A stretch of DNA of 64,000 nt from Ampelocalamus luodianensis (Eukaryota; Streptophyta; Magnoliopsida; Poales; Poaceae): positions 19,060,751 to 19,124,750 of the forward strand of contig CM070622.1 of the NCBI GenBank assembly GCA_036346255.1, given 5' to 3'. Positions 32,166 through 44,504 of this stretch are shown one piece after another. The notes below the pieces were generated by a model. It had not been told where the DNA came from and did not search any database. It worked only from the letters and a program-made list of their open reading frames with translations. A program made the translations under genes and the position numbers. How positions within the stretch are numbered: position 1 is the stretch's first letter; each line of letters begins with the position of its first letter.

Positions 32166-34100
32166 ACGGTGCCACGTTGGCCGTGTGAAGAGGGGAATCT
32201 CAGAAACCGTAAACCATATATCATCTTCAGATTCAGTAGATCTTGGTGACTGATCCTCCATACCATTACCACTTTATCCGTCAACTTGGGACACTGTCAT
32301 CAACATGAGTATCAGAGTATCCTGCAGACTGTGACTTAGGCATGATGTTTCCGAAGTCCTCCATAGAGGATCTATGTGCTGGATTTCTATTCATTGAACT
32401 TTGTACAGGGCTTGAGTCTTGGGCTTTGCTTGGTTGATGGCTATCCTTGTTACCACCATTAATTTCAGAGGTAAACAAAGTATCTGATTTTGGGACCTGG
32501 TTAAAAGCACTGGAATCATTATCAGTAGTACTATCAACATTCTTTCGTTCAGAGTTTGCAGACCTATCCAGATCTTCCAAGGGGTCTGCGAATCTCCCTG
32601 TGCTGGCTATCGATTTAGAAGTAGGAACTGCTGGCTTCTTTTTTTCATCATCATTAGTCCTGAAAAATTATAATGAATATGAGGAAACCTACAATGTGTT
32701 GTGAGGAGATATCACACACTACTGACAGGATATAGAAGAAGTGAGTTAGTGGTTCGCATAAACATGGGAAGTTTATGGCAACCACCATTCTGTACTGCAC
32801 AACTTATAATGCATTCTATGGATATGTTTCTATTAATTATAGGTTTTTTTTTCCTGAAAACAGTTATTTACCGAGGAACCTTCCTCAAGTTCTCTGACCC
32901 ATCAACATGATAAAAAGATTTTCAAGTGGCATCAGCAGGAATTGAGTCTAATCTATTTCAAATCTAAGGATTCACACACTTTGACACTATGTATGTGAAG
33001 TTATGGCCCAGTAGGGAAAAAAAATAGTTGGTTAAAAAATGGACCGCAGAGTTGCAGACACATAGCGATTGGGTCAATTGGATGAGGAAACATAATGACG
33101 ATAAAATATATGTGAAAAGAGGAAAGTAAGAACTACCACCCAAGGCAAATAGTAAACTAATACTATATAGTTTATATTCCTTTTTTGAATACGGGAAACA
33201 GCATAAACTTTACCACATGTTCTTTCCTGCAGGATTTATTTATGCCCCCAATTTATTCATTTACTTTGACAAAAAAAAAACAATTGTAACTTTAGGTTGT
33301 ATCAGGTGGATGTGAGGTTTTCTATCTCCTGTTGTCTTGGAAGTGAACTCTGCCTTCTTCCCTTCCCTCTCTCGGTTCCTCCAGGCCATTCTTTATGTTA
33401 GGCACACTATGGTACATACAGTTTTTATAATCTGAACTGATTTAATTTATGCACAAAAGCTCACAATATATACTGTAAACACCACATAATGCATGTCCAA
33501 GAAGACCACCAGCAAAATTTGCTCAATTTAATCAATGACGCCATGCAAGCTTTCTTTGTGGAAGGTCGCCTCAACGTCTGCTAAAATTTGGATCCAGCTT
33601 GCACATTCCACTTCAATCCATCCAAGAACACATTATCCAAGGCTCTGATCTCAATGAATGAACCACCATGCCCAATGCAGATCTAAATAAACAAAAGCTT
33701 GAACTTGCTCACCTACTCCGCGGCGGACTGCTTGCGGCGAACCCCGGGATCAGATCATCGAAATCGGTGCCCCCTGATCCTCCTCCACCACCACCGGTTT
33801 CTTCTTCTCCTCGGCCTGTGACTTCCTCCCGATCCCCCCGAGCAGATCGTCCTCCTCAATCACCACCGACCTCTTCCTCTCCTCCGCCTGCGGCTTCCCC
33901 CCGAACCCCTCAAGCAAGTCGTCGTATGAAGGCACCGCCGAGCGGTTAGCCACGAACACGTCGCCTCCGTCGTACCTCGCGGGCGTCCTGCGCCTCGAGG
34001 CGGTCGGCCTCCGCCCGCCGCTACTGCTCCGCCCCGAAGCACGCGCACTAACATGTAGGGGATGGGGGCGGGGCCGGGGCTGGGGAGGGCAAGGGAGGAG
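32166..34100 (-). pseudogene. Auxilin-like J-domain protein, N-terminal gene fragment
   Basis: Minus strand. The exon at about 34040-33713 encodes DGGDVFVANRSAVPSYDDLL, then EGFGGKPQAEERK, DDLLGGIGRKSQ and, after a shift, DFDDLIPGFAASSPP before a GTGAGC donor (33712). An intron of about 1.05 kb leads to acceptor TTTTTCAG and the exon 32659-32170: ASTGRFADPLEDLD, a Ser/Asn-rich stretch, a stop at 32284-32282, then SEDDIWFTVSEIPLFT. Repeated (Y/F)DDL acidic motifs and 'DxWxTVSEIPLFT' are known from plant auxilin-like DnaJ proteins, which recruit Hsc70 to uncoat clathrin vesicles. The J-domain is missing: homology ends at the MITE at 32162. Frameshifts and an internal stop mark it as a pseudogene. 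34048-34386 is C/G-rich and would hold the 5' end. Confidence 0.6.
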
Positions 34101-34406
34101 ATGAAGGCGCATAGGAAGTAGCTGCCAGGGAGGGCGGTAAAGAAGGAGAAGGGGAACCAGGCTGCCAGGGAGGAGGAAGAAAAAGGGGAGCCGAGCTGCC
34201 GGGGAGGAGGACGAAGCAGCGGGCCGCGAGGGTCAGCGATGGGAGGAAAAGCGAGGCCGCAGGGGCGCCAGGGAGGGGGAGGGGAGGAGGAGGGGAAGCG
34301 GGGGGCCTAGGGACGACGAAGCGGAGCTGGAGGCCTCGCCTGATCCAGCTCTCGCCTGTTGGCGTTGGAAGTGAGGGGGAAAGCAACCGAAGAATCGAGG
34401 AACTCT

Positions 34407-36119
34407 GGACACAATTAGCCCCCTAGAGCACCGTATTTCCTAAACTAGCCTCCCTAGCTTTAAAATTCTATTTTTAGCCCCCTGCCCTCACCTGCCGCGC
34501 CTCCCATCAAAGACCTAGTCGCCGCTAACGCCACAGCACGCAGCAGCAGCAAGGTGCTGCTCACTACCACGGCAGCAGCAAGGTGTGCCACCCCACACCA
34601 AAGACCTTGCCGCTCCTCTCCGCCACCCAAAAAGGAGAGAAAATAGAGAGAGGAGAAATAGGAGAGAGAGAAAGAAAGAAAAGTGAAAAACCAAAAATCA
34701 GAAAATTTCAGCAGTTGTGGAGTACCACTCGATCACACTCGAACCTTCGTAAACTATCGAATGAACGAGAACATCGAATAAGAACGAATACACTAAAACA
34801 TCCAAAATCAATAGCATCCAAATTGCATGAAATTTATACAGTAGGTAGATTATGATTTTATATGAATTTAGGTGAAAAATTATTTCATTTGGATTTAGTA
34901 TGTGAGAGTTATAGCAGTTTGAAAATCGATTTCCTAAAATTCAATTCGCTATCACTCATACGAAATTATCTTTTCGCAAAAAAATTGTGGAATGATGGTG
35001 GAGATAAGGATTATAAGGATGGATAGAGAATAAAATCATAAGATCAAAATAACTTGTTCATCTCATTTGGAGTTCATAATAATTAGTTATGAACTTTCAA
35101 AGTCAAAAGCATTTTCTAGTGTAAAAATTTGCTTTGGATCAATTTTCAAAACTATATTTTTTGGTACAAAGACATATTTGAAAATAATTTTAAAATAAAT
35201 TTCACTTAAAATAAAAATTATCAAAATTGGTTTCACATGATTTGGAGTTAAAAGAAATGGTTATGCATTTTGAAATTAAATGATTTTTCAAAGGCAACAA
35301 ATAAATTTTATTCTCCAAACCTGTGAAACCAATTTTAATAATTTTCATTTTAAGTGAACTTTATTTTGAAATTGGTTTCAAATATGTCCTTACCAAAAAT
35401 ATAGTTTTTAAAAATTAATCCAAAATCAAATTATTTTTACACTAAAAATGCTTTTAACTTTGAAAGTTCATAACTAATTTTTATGAACTCCAAATGAGAT
35501 AAGCCAAATTATTTTGATATTATGATATAATTATATACCCATCCCTATAATACTTATCTCCACCACTATTCTACAATTTTTTGCTAAAAGATAATTTGGA
35601 TTAACAAGAACTAAATTGAATATTCAAGAGATCCGATTTTCAAACTGCTATAACTCTCACATACTAAATCCAAATGAAATAATTTTTTCACTTAAATTCA
35701 TCTAAAATCATAATCTACATACTGTATAAATTTCATGTAATTTAGATGCTATTGAATTTTTGGATGTTTTCTGTGTATTCGTTTTATTCGATGTTCTCGC
35801 TCATTCGATAGTTTACGAAGGTTCGAGTGTGATCGAGAGTGGTACTCGTAGCACCTAAAAATTTTCTCATTTTCTCAGTTTTTTCACTTTTCTTTTCTTT
35901 CTCTCTCTCTCTTGGCGACGGGAGGAGCAAAGCAAGGTGTCACGGGTGGAGGCAAGACCTTGTCTGCGCCATGGGGAGCAAGACTTTGGCTGCTGCCGCA
36001 TGCGCGCTGGCAGCAGCTAGGTGCTGCGGGAGGCGCAGAGCGAGGGCGGGGGCTAAAATGGAATTTTAGAGTTGTAGGCTAGTTTAGGAATTACGGTGCT
36101 TAAGAGGCCAATTATGTCC
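34407..36119. mobile_element. Long fold-back element, about 0.8 kb arms, 84 bp loop
   Basis: The sequence from 34407 (GGACACAATTAGCCCCCTAG) to about 35238 is the inverse, with scattered differences, of 35323-36119 (complement of the right end GGACATAATTGGCCTCTTAA). Arms are about 832 and 797 bp around a loop at 35239-35322. The outer part has the AGCACCGTA(T/A)TTCCTAAACT block and a GC-rich section with GCAGCAGC; the inner part is AT-rich. No transposase and no clear target duplication, so the class is uncertain (Mutator-like or fold-back). Transcribed, it would form a near-perfect long hairpin. Confidence 0.85.
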
Positions 36120-37272
36120 AAAATTCAATCGAGAGATGACGACGCAAGGCGCGCGCACGCAAAGCCAAAAAATATCTCGACGGCCAGCGGCTTAATCGCG
36201 TGGGATCGGACGGCACAGAGAAAACCTGTCGACGTAGCGCCTCTCCCTGCTCCCCAATTCTGCCTCGAATTAAGACAGGAGGATACACTCGTAGAAGTTG
36301 CCTCATATCCTCTGCCTAACATGTTGATCGGAAAATAGGAGTATACCCTTACACAATACTGTAGCCTTAATCCCATACCAACTTCAATACCGGTCAATAC
36401 CGGCCATTCCGGTACCGGTCAAAAAAATCAAAATTGAAGTGACCACTTATTTGAATCAGCTCAGAAGGCTGAGTTCAATACTACTCCTTCAATTGTAGTT
36501 TATAAAATGTATGAAATTATGAACTCATGTTATATTATTTAACTACGTACGACCTTTGTATTTATGAACTAATTAAATTATGTGTCATTTTCATTCTATA
36601 GTTATGTATTTGAAGTGAGATTCCAAGTGAAATTACGTGTGTATATAATTGCATATATATATAAACAGATATATATTATTATATTAAAATCTGAAATGGT
36701 ACGCCGGAATGGACTGATACCGATGTATTTACAAAACAACAAAAAAAAAATTCACAATGGTAGTCAATGTTGACGTAGCTAGCTGGGCGAGAGCATGGAC
36801 TCTAATTCCGCATCTTTCACATCCCCTTCTAAAAATGGACTGCGGCGGACACGGTCCCTGTGTAGCCATACTATAACAGCATAACTAAGCGGTTGCATCA
36901 ACTTGGGATTTTTGTGGTGAAGTATTTGAAATGCAAGCTATCTTGATAACAGCATAAAGTCTTCGATTTCATTACAGAACCAGTCGATTGGCCTATGCAA
37001 TAGTATAGTTTGCGATTTGCTATCAAATAATTTGTTTTTGTGTCTTAGAAATTTTCATCCCTTTATTATTTTTTAGTGCAAATAGTTGTTTTTTACATGA
37101 TTTCGTTTAACCAAAAACAACAATATTACAACCATTCTTCCCATCATTGGGAGTCTAGACTTGGAAAGTACTATTCAACAATCATCTTCTCTATGCCAGT
37201 TTCTGTGTTTGGACTCGATAGAGTAACATAATCCGATAGAGTAATAATCCTCTACCTTTGGAGTGTAAGGTA
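36120..37272. other. Intergenic DNA, possible degraded MITE
   Basis: 36385-36725 has a weak inverted arrangement of CCATTCCGG(T/C)(A/G)C blocks (36404 and 36700 complement) that may be a degraded MITE. The rest is AT-rich with no gene recognised. It ends at the target site GATGT of copia copy 2. Confidence 0.35.
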
Positions 37273-37277
37273 GATGT

Positions 37278-37550
37278 TGTTAAGAAACTGTGGGCTCGGT
37301 CCGGAAGCCGGCCCATGTATGGGCTCCTATCCTAAACTCTAGCAGGGTCTCTAGCATATAAATAGGGGGTGTTATTCATTGTAAACGTTTTGATCGATGG
37401 ATGAAGGAATAAAGAGAAGCAAGAAGTCTCCCTACATCTCTGTGTTCTATCTCTTATTCGTTTATTGTGTTCATGCATTGTTCTTACGATTCTGAGTTTG
37501 TCTACGAGGTAATCGCTCGGACTGGACTCGTCAGCGACGGTTCCTCAACA
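37278..37550 (+). repeat. 5' LTR of copia copy 2
   Basis: TGTTAAGAAACTGTGGGC...GGTTCCTCAACA. TATA region CATATAAATAGGGGG at about 37350. Followed by CGTTATCAGCACGA, the likely primer-binding region. Confidence 0.93.
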
Positions 37551-37896
37551 CGTTATCAGCACGATCGACTCTCCTCGCATCGAAAAGGTAACCGTCGTTG
37601 AACGACACTCGTAGATTGAATCGTTTTTCTAGATCGCTTTCAATTCTACAATTGTTGCTTTCTAGATTGGTTTCCTACGGTGTAAATCCGCTCTTATCTA
37701 CCGCGAGCCGTCTTGAAGTCGCCGTCAAGCCGATCGGTGGGTTGCATGAAAGAGTAGATGATGATTGTATCGTAGGTTGTAGATGCAAAAGCACGAAGGC
37801 AACATGTGCACGGCACCGCCTGCAAGCGGTTGTCACTACCTCCGCGACACATTACCGGTCGGCATAGTCCGCCATCATGTATCGCCACGGAGGCAA
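37551..37896 (+). other. Copia copy 2 leader, part left of the gypsy insertion
   Basis: Aligns with the complement of 30780-31126 in copia copy 1, so it is untranslated leader. It ends CACGGAGGCAA, where GGCAA (37892-37896) is the target duplication of the nested gypsy. The leader continues at 52455. Confidence 0.85.
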
Positions 37897-40800
37897 TGTC
37901 GAACCCGGGAGCGAAGGATCCCGAATTCTCTGTGTTCAAACACCGGTCCAGGATTTCCAGTGTACACAGTCTCACAAAATGGATATCACATTCATATCAC
38001 GAAAACGTAAATGACATTAAATAAATAATTGTTTAATACAACTGAGTTCTGAACAACAATATCAAATGTCAAAGGATAAACACAGCGGAAACATAATAAT
38101 AGAGGTGAGCCACACGATGCGCCACAGGCAATCGTCTCGGTCAAAAGCCTACTCGTCCGGATCCTCACCGTCGGGGTAGAAGTCTTCTCCTGAATAAGAT
38201 TTATTCAGCAAGGATGAGCACAACTTCCGTGCTCGCAAGTCACACCCAATATTGAATTAATATGCATGCATAAGGTAACAAGTGAGTATAGTAGGGGTTC
38301 GTTTTGCATAAACAGCGTTTTCAGTGTAAATAATCATAGTAATTTCTAAGGCAGTTTTATTCTAAAACTAAAATTATATTTTTGAAATGACAATATTACA
38401 ATGTGAATAACCTCCAATGATTGAGTGAAGGATCCCCTCCTAACACTTGACTTCCCGCCCAATTTTTCATAAGGATTAACCATCCTCAACCTTTAATAAA
38501 GCATTTAAAAATCAAAACAATTCTAACTTTAAGTGGCCCTGCTAGCATGTCCATGACCGCGGACGCGGCTATTCGAATAGTTTCTACTCTGCAGAGTTGG
38601 TACAACTTTACCCACACGAGGTGACATGCTCGTTATGTCGCCAATTCACGCTCGTAGGCGTGTGGATCGAGCAATTACCATGAGGTCTTTACAATGTTCT
38701 ATCCTAATGTACTCATGCCCGCTAAGGTTTCGCCTTTGACTAACCGCCCTCCGAAAGCCCTCTTGCGCCAAGTGGGAATAAAACGCCTAACCGACACCCA
38801 CATATTCAAATGACATAAATACACTAGAACGTCACAAATTAATTAGCCAAATTCTACCCATACAGGACATGTGGTAGTACGTTATGGCATAGCAATAAGC
38901 GGCTCAAAGACCGGTCCTCAATTGACTTAAGGCGTCATTCCTACAATCCATGGGCCTTAATCTTAACTGCACTAATCCTGCATAAACTCGCACTCCACCA
39001 TTCACCATTTCGCCAAGTCCAAACCCATTTTTGATTTTATTTTGAATAAAACTCTATTTATAAACTCATGTGGTAAGACAATACCACAATATCAAGTTTG
39101 AAACAAATTTGTAGAAATTTGGTGTAAACCCTCCCAAATTCTGTAAGCGTGAACTAAGCCTGGCTAAGCATGTATTTAATTTTGATAATACTTTGCCTAT
39201 GGTGTCAAGGTAGTCAGGTACAACATTCAAATTGGCTATACAATAACACATGGAATTAACTATATGTAAAACAAGATATTAAAATATTTATACAAACATA
39301 TGCATGCGATAAAGAATTTAAAACTAAAAATAACTTAAAATACTGGAGGCAATATGGTCAATGGTGTAACTTGCCTTCGTTGATGTCTTGGAATTCTAAA
39401 TCTTCAGTTTGATCGAACTCTCTGGAGTCGTCGAATTCTATACGCGAAAATACGATAAATTCAATATTCAAATTCAAATAACTTCAAAAACATAGTTCAA
39501 ATTAACTCCAAATTGAAATTTTTTTGGTTTAGTTAGCTAGATTATAATTTTATATAAATTTTACAATTTGAATCACTCAATTTGGAGTTCATATGCAAAA
39601 GTTATGAATTTTAGAAGTTTTAAACCTAATTCTGAAATTTAATTGAATTTCCCGAATTATCTTTCTACTGAAAAACCTATTTATTGCGCAATGCTGACGC
39701 CAGCGAGGGATTTTCAGAATTTAAAAGAATTAAAATGATTTCTGATATACGGGCCCCACGTGTCATAGACACGGCTCACGGTAGACTGGATCTACCGAGC
39801 CGAGTGGACCCGGGTGTGGTGGATCACCCACGTGGGCGCGCACGTGGCGGTGACTGGGTGCCACTCGTGCACCACACCAGCAGAGGCGGTGAGGTGGTGC
39901 CTAGGTGGCATCACCACGTCGGCGAAGGGCGCCATGCGGGACCGATGGTCGCCGCGTCAGGTCTTCGGCCGAGTCCGGCGAGTGCACCAGAAGAGAGAGG
40001 AGAGGTCAGTGATCATGATGCTCACCACGGCGACTGGGAAGAGTGAGGCGGTGGCTAAGGTACAGTCGTCGACGATGTAGGTGTTCCGGCGATCCTCCGG
40101 TGGAATGGGTGCGCGCACCAGGATCGCGACGAGGTGGCGAAGCCGATGGAGGTGGTGGCGAGACGAGGCGCTGGCGATGACGACGAAATCGGCGCGAAGC
40201 TTGAAGTTTGGCGCGGCGAAAACTCCGATTCCGCGAAGTTTACGGCGAGAGAGGAGAGTGGGTGGTGGTCTCGAGTTCGAGCGAAGAGGGCTCCTGCTCC
40301 TTTTATAGGGGCCGGGTGACCGGGAAGGAGATCGCAGCGCGGGCGGTTTCGGCTCGTGGCGAACCGGCGTGAGAAGGGGAAGAAAGGGGAAACGAGGGAG
40401 GTTGGACGTGGCGGAGCTGTTGCGTGCGACTTCGTGACGAGTGGATGAGCAGGATGTAATACTCCGAGTTTCGTTTAGAGGGAGTTTAATCGGGGAAAAG
40501 TTGCAAGCTTTTTCCGGCTTTGGAGCGCTTGGTTTGGGCCTTCACAAAGCCATCCTTGCCTAGAGGCCGCCAAAATCTCCCGCTGGGCTCGGCCCATGCG
40601 CCTCCTCCAAACCCTAGCCGCCCCTCCCTTTTTCCCCCTTGGCCGAACCCCAACCCCCCTTCCTTTGGCCGCCGCCCCCCCATCCCCTCTTCTCCCCCCA
40701 CGTCCCTGCCCTAGGAGCCTCCCTACCTCCTGGTGGTTGCTCCTCGCTGTGGTGCCGCCTTCTGCTCTCGGATCTTCCCACGCCGCCAATGCGAGGAGAA

Positions 40801-43279
40801 GGAAGAGGGCAGCAAGCTGCCGCTCGGCTTAGGGAGGAGAGGAGGAGGGAGATCGTCGTCTCCAAGGTTCTTCCGCCTACTTCCTGGTTGCTGCAAGGGT
40901 AACGTTTACTGATCCTCGTCTTTTGATTAGTGGGAGATGCGAATTGGTTCATATTTGATTAGATCGTATTGCTGCGAGTGGAAAGTCGATTCTGTCCAGA
41001 ATGTTGCGTGGACTTTTTCGTGATGTTAGAGGCCGAATCTGAGTTGTCCATCTCCTAGATATATTTAGGTTTTGTTCTTAGCTTTCAGTGGCCGCCAAGA
41101 ATACTGAATTCGGACGTGCGGATCAAAAGTTATGGTAGTTTTCGTCTTTGCTGTCCAGAATCCTGACGAGATTAAACTGTTAAGTTGTCTTTTAAATTAT
41201 GGGTGTGTTAATGGAAGATTCAGGGCTTTCACCCAACTAGGTTATTGTAGGCCATGGTCTTAGCTTCTGATGCTGATAAAGAACGCAAAGTTTGGTGTAG
41301 CCAATTAAAAGTTATGGCACTTTCCGTGCTGCTGTCCAGAATTGCCGGAAGTCTGACAGACAGGGTTTGTTGGTCTTGGGGAGTTTGATACTTATAGAAT
41401 TCGAGATTTCCATCAACTAGGTTGTTGTAGATAATTGTATTACCTTTCAATCAAGCCTGAGAACACCTCTTTTCGAGTTTTAGATCAAAAGTTATGCTAT
41501 TTATACCGCTGCTGTCCGTATAGACTTTCTGCTAGAATGTGGTTTAGTTCAAGTAGCAGGTATCATTTAGCTGGTGGGATTGGGGCTATATGTTAGTGCG
41601 ATGCGAGTAGTTTCTTGATGACTTGGTTCTTATTGAGTAACTTTGGTGTAGGGTTGAGGCACCAAGGTTAGCGGCTTCTTCGTTGCCTTCCAACGCACCG
41701 CTACGTTAAAGGCAAGTACAATGACTTATGTGTGGTTTTGTAAACCCCGGATGCTTGTTGATTGGTATTGTGTTATGTTGATGTGTGAGTAGCTTAAACG
41801 TTCATGTGCCATCCACGGGAGTGGAATGTTATGATGACCATGTTCCTTATGTATGCTTTTTCTTATGAGTAGAGAAGATATTATCCATTGTTCATAAATT
41901 TATTCATGCAATCATGTTCATGTTCCGTCCACGGGAGTGGAGTCTAAAGTCCCATCAATTCCAGAATGGGCAAGTGAAGTCCCACCATTCCAATGTGGGC
42001 GCTTTGGACACCGTATGAAACGTTCTTCATACGGTAGTTGATCCCGTATTTCGATAAATACAAGCTTAAGTGAACACCGACGGTGTGTCACTTGCTATAC
42101 CGTATAAGCTTGAGTGCATCCATCTGGGCCATGACATCCATGCATTACGCTTCTATCTTTCACTCATTTCTTATGTGCTATGTTTCTACTTCAAGTATGT
42201 TCTGTAATCGTTGTACTTGCTGAGTCCCGGACTCACTCTTGTTTGCTGTTGTGTTTTAGGTGGCCATTGATGATGATTCTAGCGGGAGGGAGTAGACATG
42301 CACTAAACACTCATCGTCATATTTCTGTTTCAATAAATGAACTTGGTTGAATTCCTCTATTTGATTAGAGTTAAACTGTAATAATTGAGGTATTACGTAG
42401 ATGATGCCTCCTGTTTGGTTATGGATGTTTATTTTTCCGCTGTTGAACTTGTCCTGCTTAAGTTCATACTATATTTGTGCGATTATGCCTTATGTGAGAT
42501 TCATCCTCCTTTCGTTATAACTTGGAGTATTGCTACAAATTTCATGATTATGGTTGTATGTTAGAGTCTTTAGGTAACATTTTGGCTTTTGGATAGCCAG
42601 GGTGTTACACAGGACGCGGGGAACTCGGAGCTCCATGGACTCGGTCATGGCGGCAGTTGCGCGAGCGGCGCGAAGAAGAAGGAGAGGAGGAAGAAAGAAC
42701 ATGGGCCGTTGGATTTTGATCCAACGGTCACGATTATTAGAAGTGACGTGGGCGGTATGGGCGAGATCTGGACGTTAGATTAAGATCGCACGGCTCACAT
42801 TCATTAAGACATTCGGACTATGCGGAGGTTACAACAGATCTTGACCGTTGGTTCGAGATCCAAGGCGGAGATAGAATGGGTGCGTCAGCAAGTGCGTGGC
42901 GTTGGATTTCAATCCAACGGTGGATGAAGAGGAGGGTGCGGTGGTGTGCCGAAAGCGGAAGGTTTAATAAGCCTTTGGGTTTCGGCCCAAAGCTAATTTT
43001 TGGATTTTCTTTCGTTTTTCTATTTGTTTTAATTCTGATAATTCATTTAGGCTTTAGAAATTAGTAAAATAATTCCAAAAATTATGGAAAAATTCACAGA
43101 AATTTCCATGCTTGTTTTGGACTTAATAAAATTATTTCCAACTTTATGTTGGCTTTTAATTTTGTAAATAAATTTGTTTTGGCTTTAAAATATTTATAAA
43201 AGCTTTTAAAATTTCATAAAATTCCACAAAATAAATAAACTTTTAATTTTTATCAAATTTGAAATGTGGTCATTATGTA
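37897..43279 (-). repeat. 3' LTR of nested gypsy, interrupted by a solo LTR
   Basis: About 3.22 kb of LTR sequence once the 40455-42609 insert and its duplication are removed; near-identical to 49149-52454. On the minus strand CCCCTATAAAAGG (near 40300) is the TATA box. The right end (AATGTGGTCATTATGTA) is eroded relative to the partner (AATTTGGGCTGTTACA). Confidence 0.88.
40455..42609. mobile_element. Solo LTR inside the gypsy LTR
   Basis: 2155 bp insertion starting TGTAATACTCCGAG and ending GGGTGTTACA (TG...CA ends), flanked by CAGGA at 40450-40454 and 42610-42614. The other gypsy LTR has the empty site GAGCAGGACGCGG at 51758-51770. No coding domain inside, so it is the LTR left after internal recombination of a different gypsy element. 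The youngest layer of this nest. Confidence 0.9.
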
Positions 43280-44504
43280 ACGACAGACAGAGCCACGCAC
43301 GCAAGCATGCACATGTCAGCATGAAGCCGCGCCTCCGTTGCAATACCGCATTGCATTACATTGCATCGCATACATCTGCATGAATAAACAGTAACAGAAA
43401 AAAGGGTCGATGGCCCTGTAGAGCCGCGTCGTCGCCGGTTTGGAGTCGCGCCCGGCCACCTAAAGATGGCGCCACCCTGCCTGCGTACAGACGCCTCGCA
43501 CCGGCGCCGCCCCTCACCGGCCGGCAGCCGGGCCATGGCCGACCTCCACGGCTGCCCGAAATCGGCACCGCCCCGCACAACACCGCTCGGAGCAAGGAAG
43601 CAAAGAAAAAAAGGGGGGCGGGCCCTATAAAGCCACGCACGGCCGCACTCAAAGCCGATGCCGCCGGCCCGAAGCCGCATGGCACTCCGGCCGCCAAAGA
43701 CGGCACCGCCCGCATACCGCCACTTGCGACGCCGCCGGTTAAATCGCGCCGCCGCCCGGTTGAATCGCGCCGCGCCGCCGCCCACGGCATCCGTAGCACC
43801 ACCGCCAAGCCCACACCTAGAACCGCCGCCGCCTCGCCGCTCCACGCGACCTCCACCGCTGCTTGCGCTGCGCGTGCCCGCAGCACCGCCACCCGGCCCG
43901 CACTTGGAGCCACCGCCGTGCGTGCTCCAACACCACCGCCGAACGTGCTCGCGGCGCCGTAGCCACAAAGCCCCGTCACCGCCACCGCCGCCAGAAGCGG
44001 CGCGCACCACCGCCGCCCCGCACTCACTCGCCTCCGCCGCTGAAGCACCGCCGCCGCCGCCCCTCCCGGCACTCACGCCGCCGCCTGTAGTGGTGCCGCC
44101 CAATGTCGGCCTACACCGCCGGAACCCGCCGCCACCGCATGGCCCGGACGGCCGCCCGCCACGCGCATGGTCGCCAGTTGCCCGCCGCGGCGCCTCCATG
44201 CGGCTTGAAGCCGCCACCGCCACCGGGAGAACAGGGTTAGGTTCCCTAACCCTACCCCTCACCCCCCCTTTGAACCGGTAAGTGGGCCTGCATTTGGGCA
44301 GTAGAAAGGCCAAAAAGGCCAAGGGAATGGCCCAGAAATTGCCCTGAAAAAATCCCATGAAAAATGAAGCAAAGGCCACATGGGTCGTACGGGAGGAAGG
44401 CCCATACGGAGAAGAAGAAAAAAAAAAAACAGGAAAAGAAAAGAAATCCCAAATCTTTGCGGAAAAGCCCCTCGAAATTCTGAAAATTACGAGGATAATT
44501 ATGA
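43280..44504 (+). repeat. Second copy of copia leader between gypsy LTR and integrase
   Basis: Aligns along its whole length with 52460-53708: GACAGAGCCACGC, AATACCGCATT, the GC-rich middle, AGTAGAAAGGCCAA and the end TTACGAGGATAATTATG. It belongs to the copia leader, not to the gypsy element, yet lies inside the gypsy element's outer limits. The GC-rich part is open in several frames on both strands (for example 44379-43273 on the minus strand); I treat these as composition artefacts. A CCCTAACCCTACCCC stretch near 44239 is incidental. Confidence 0.88.

Noticed and set aside
34048..34386. Pro-rich frame as N-terminus of the auxilin-like gene
   Set aside because: Known auxilin-like proteins do not start this way in my recollection; more likely 5'UTR and promoter sequence read in an open frame.
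40475..40952. Overlapping Gly/Pro-rich frames on both strands near 40.5-41.0 kb
   Set aside because: Inside the solo LTR; no start context or domain and GC-rich.
44236..44256. CCCTAACCCTACCCC resembling plant telomere repeat
   Set aside because: Only two units and present in both leader copies; no interstitial telomere array.
43273..44379. 368-codon open frame on the minus strand, Gly/Arg-rich
   Set aside because: It lies in the CpG-rich copia leader, is open on both strands, runs across the join with the gypsy LTR and integrase side, and has no recognised domain. The duplicate at 52457-53700 does not keep the same frame.
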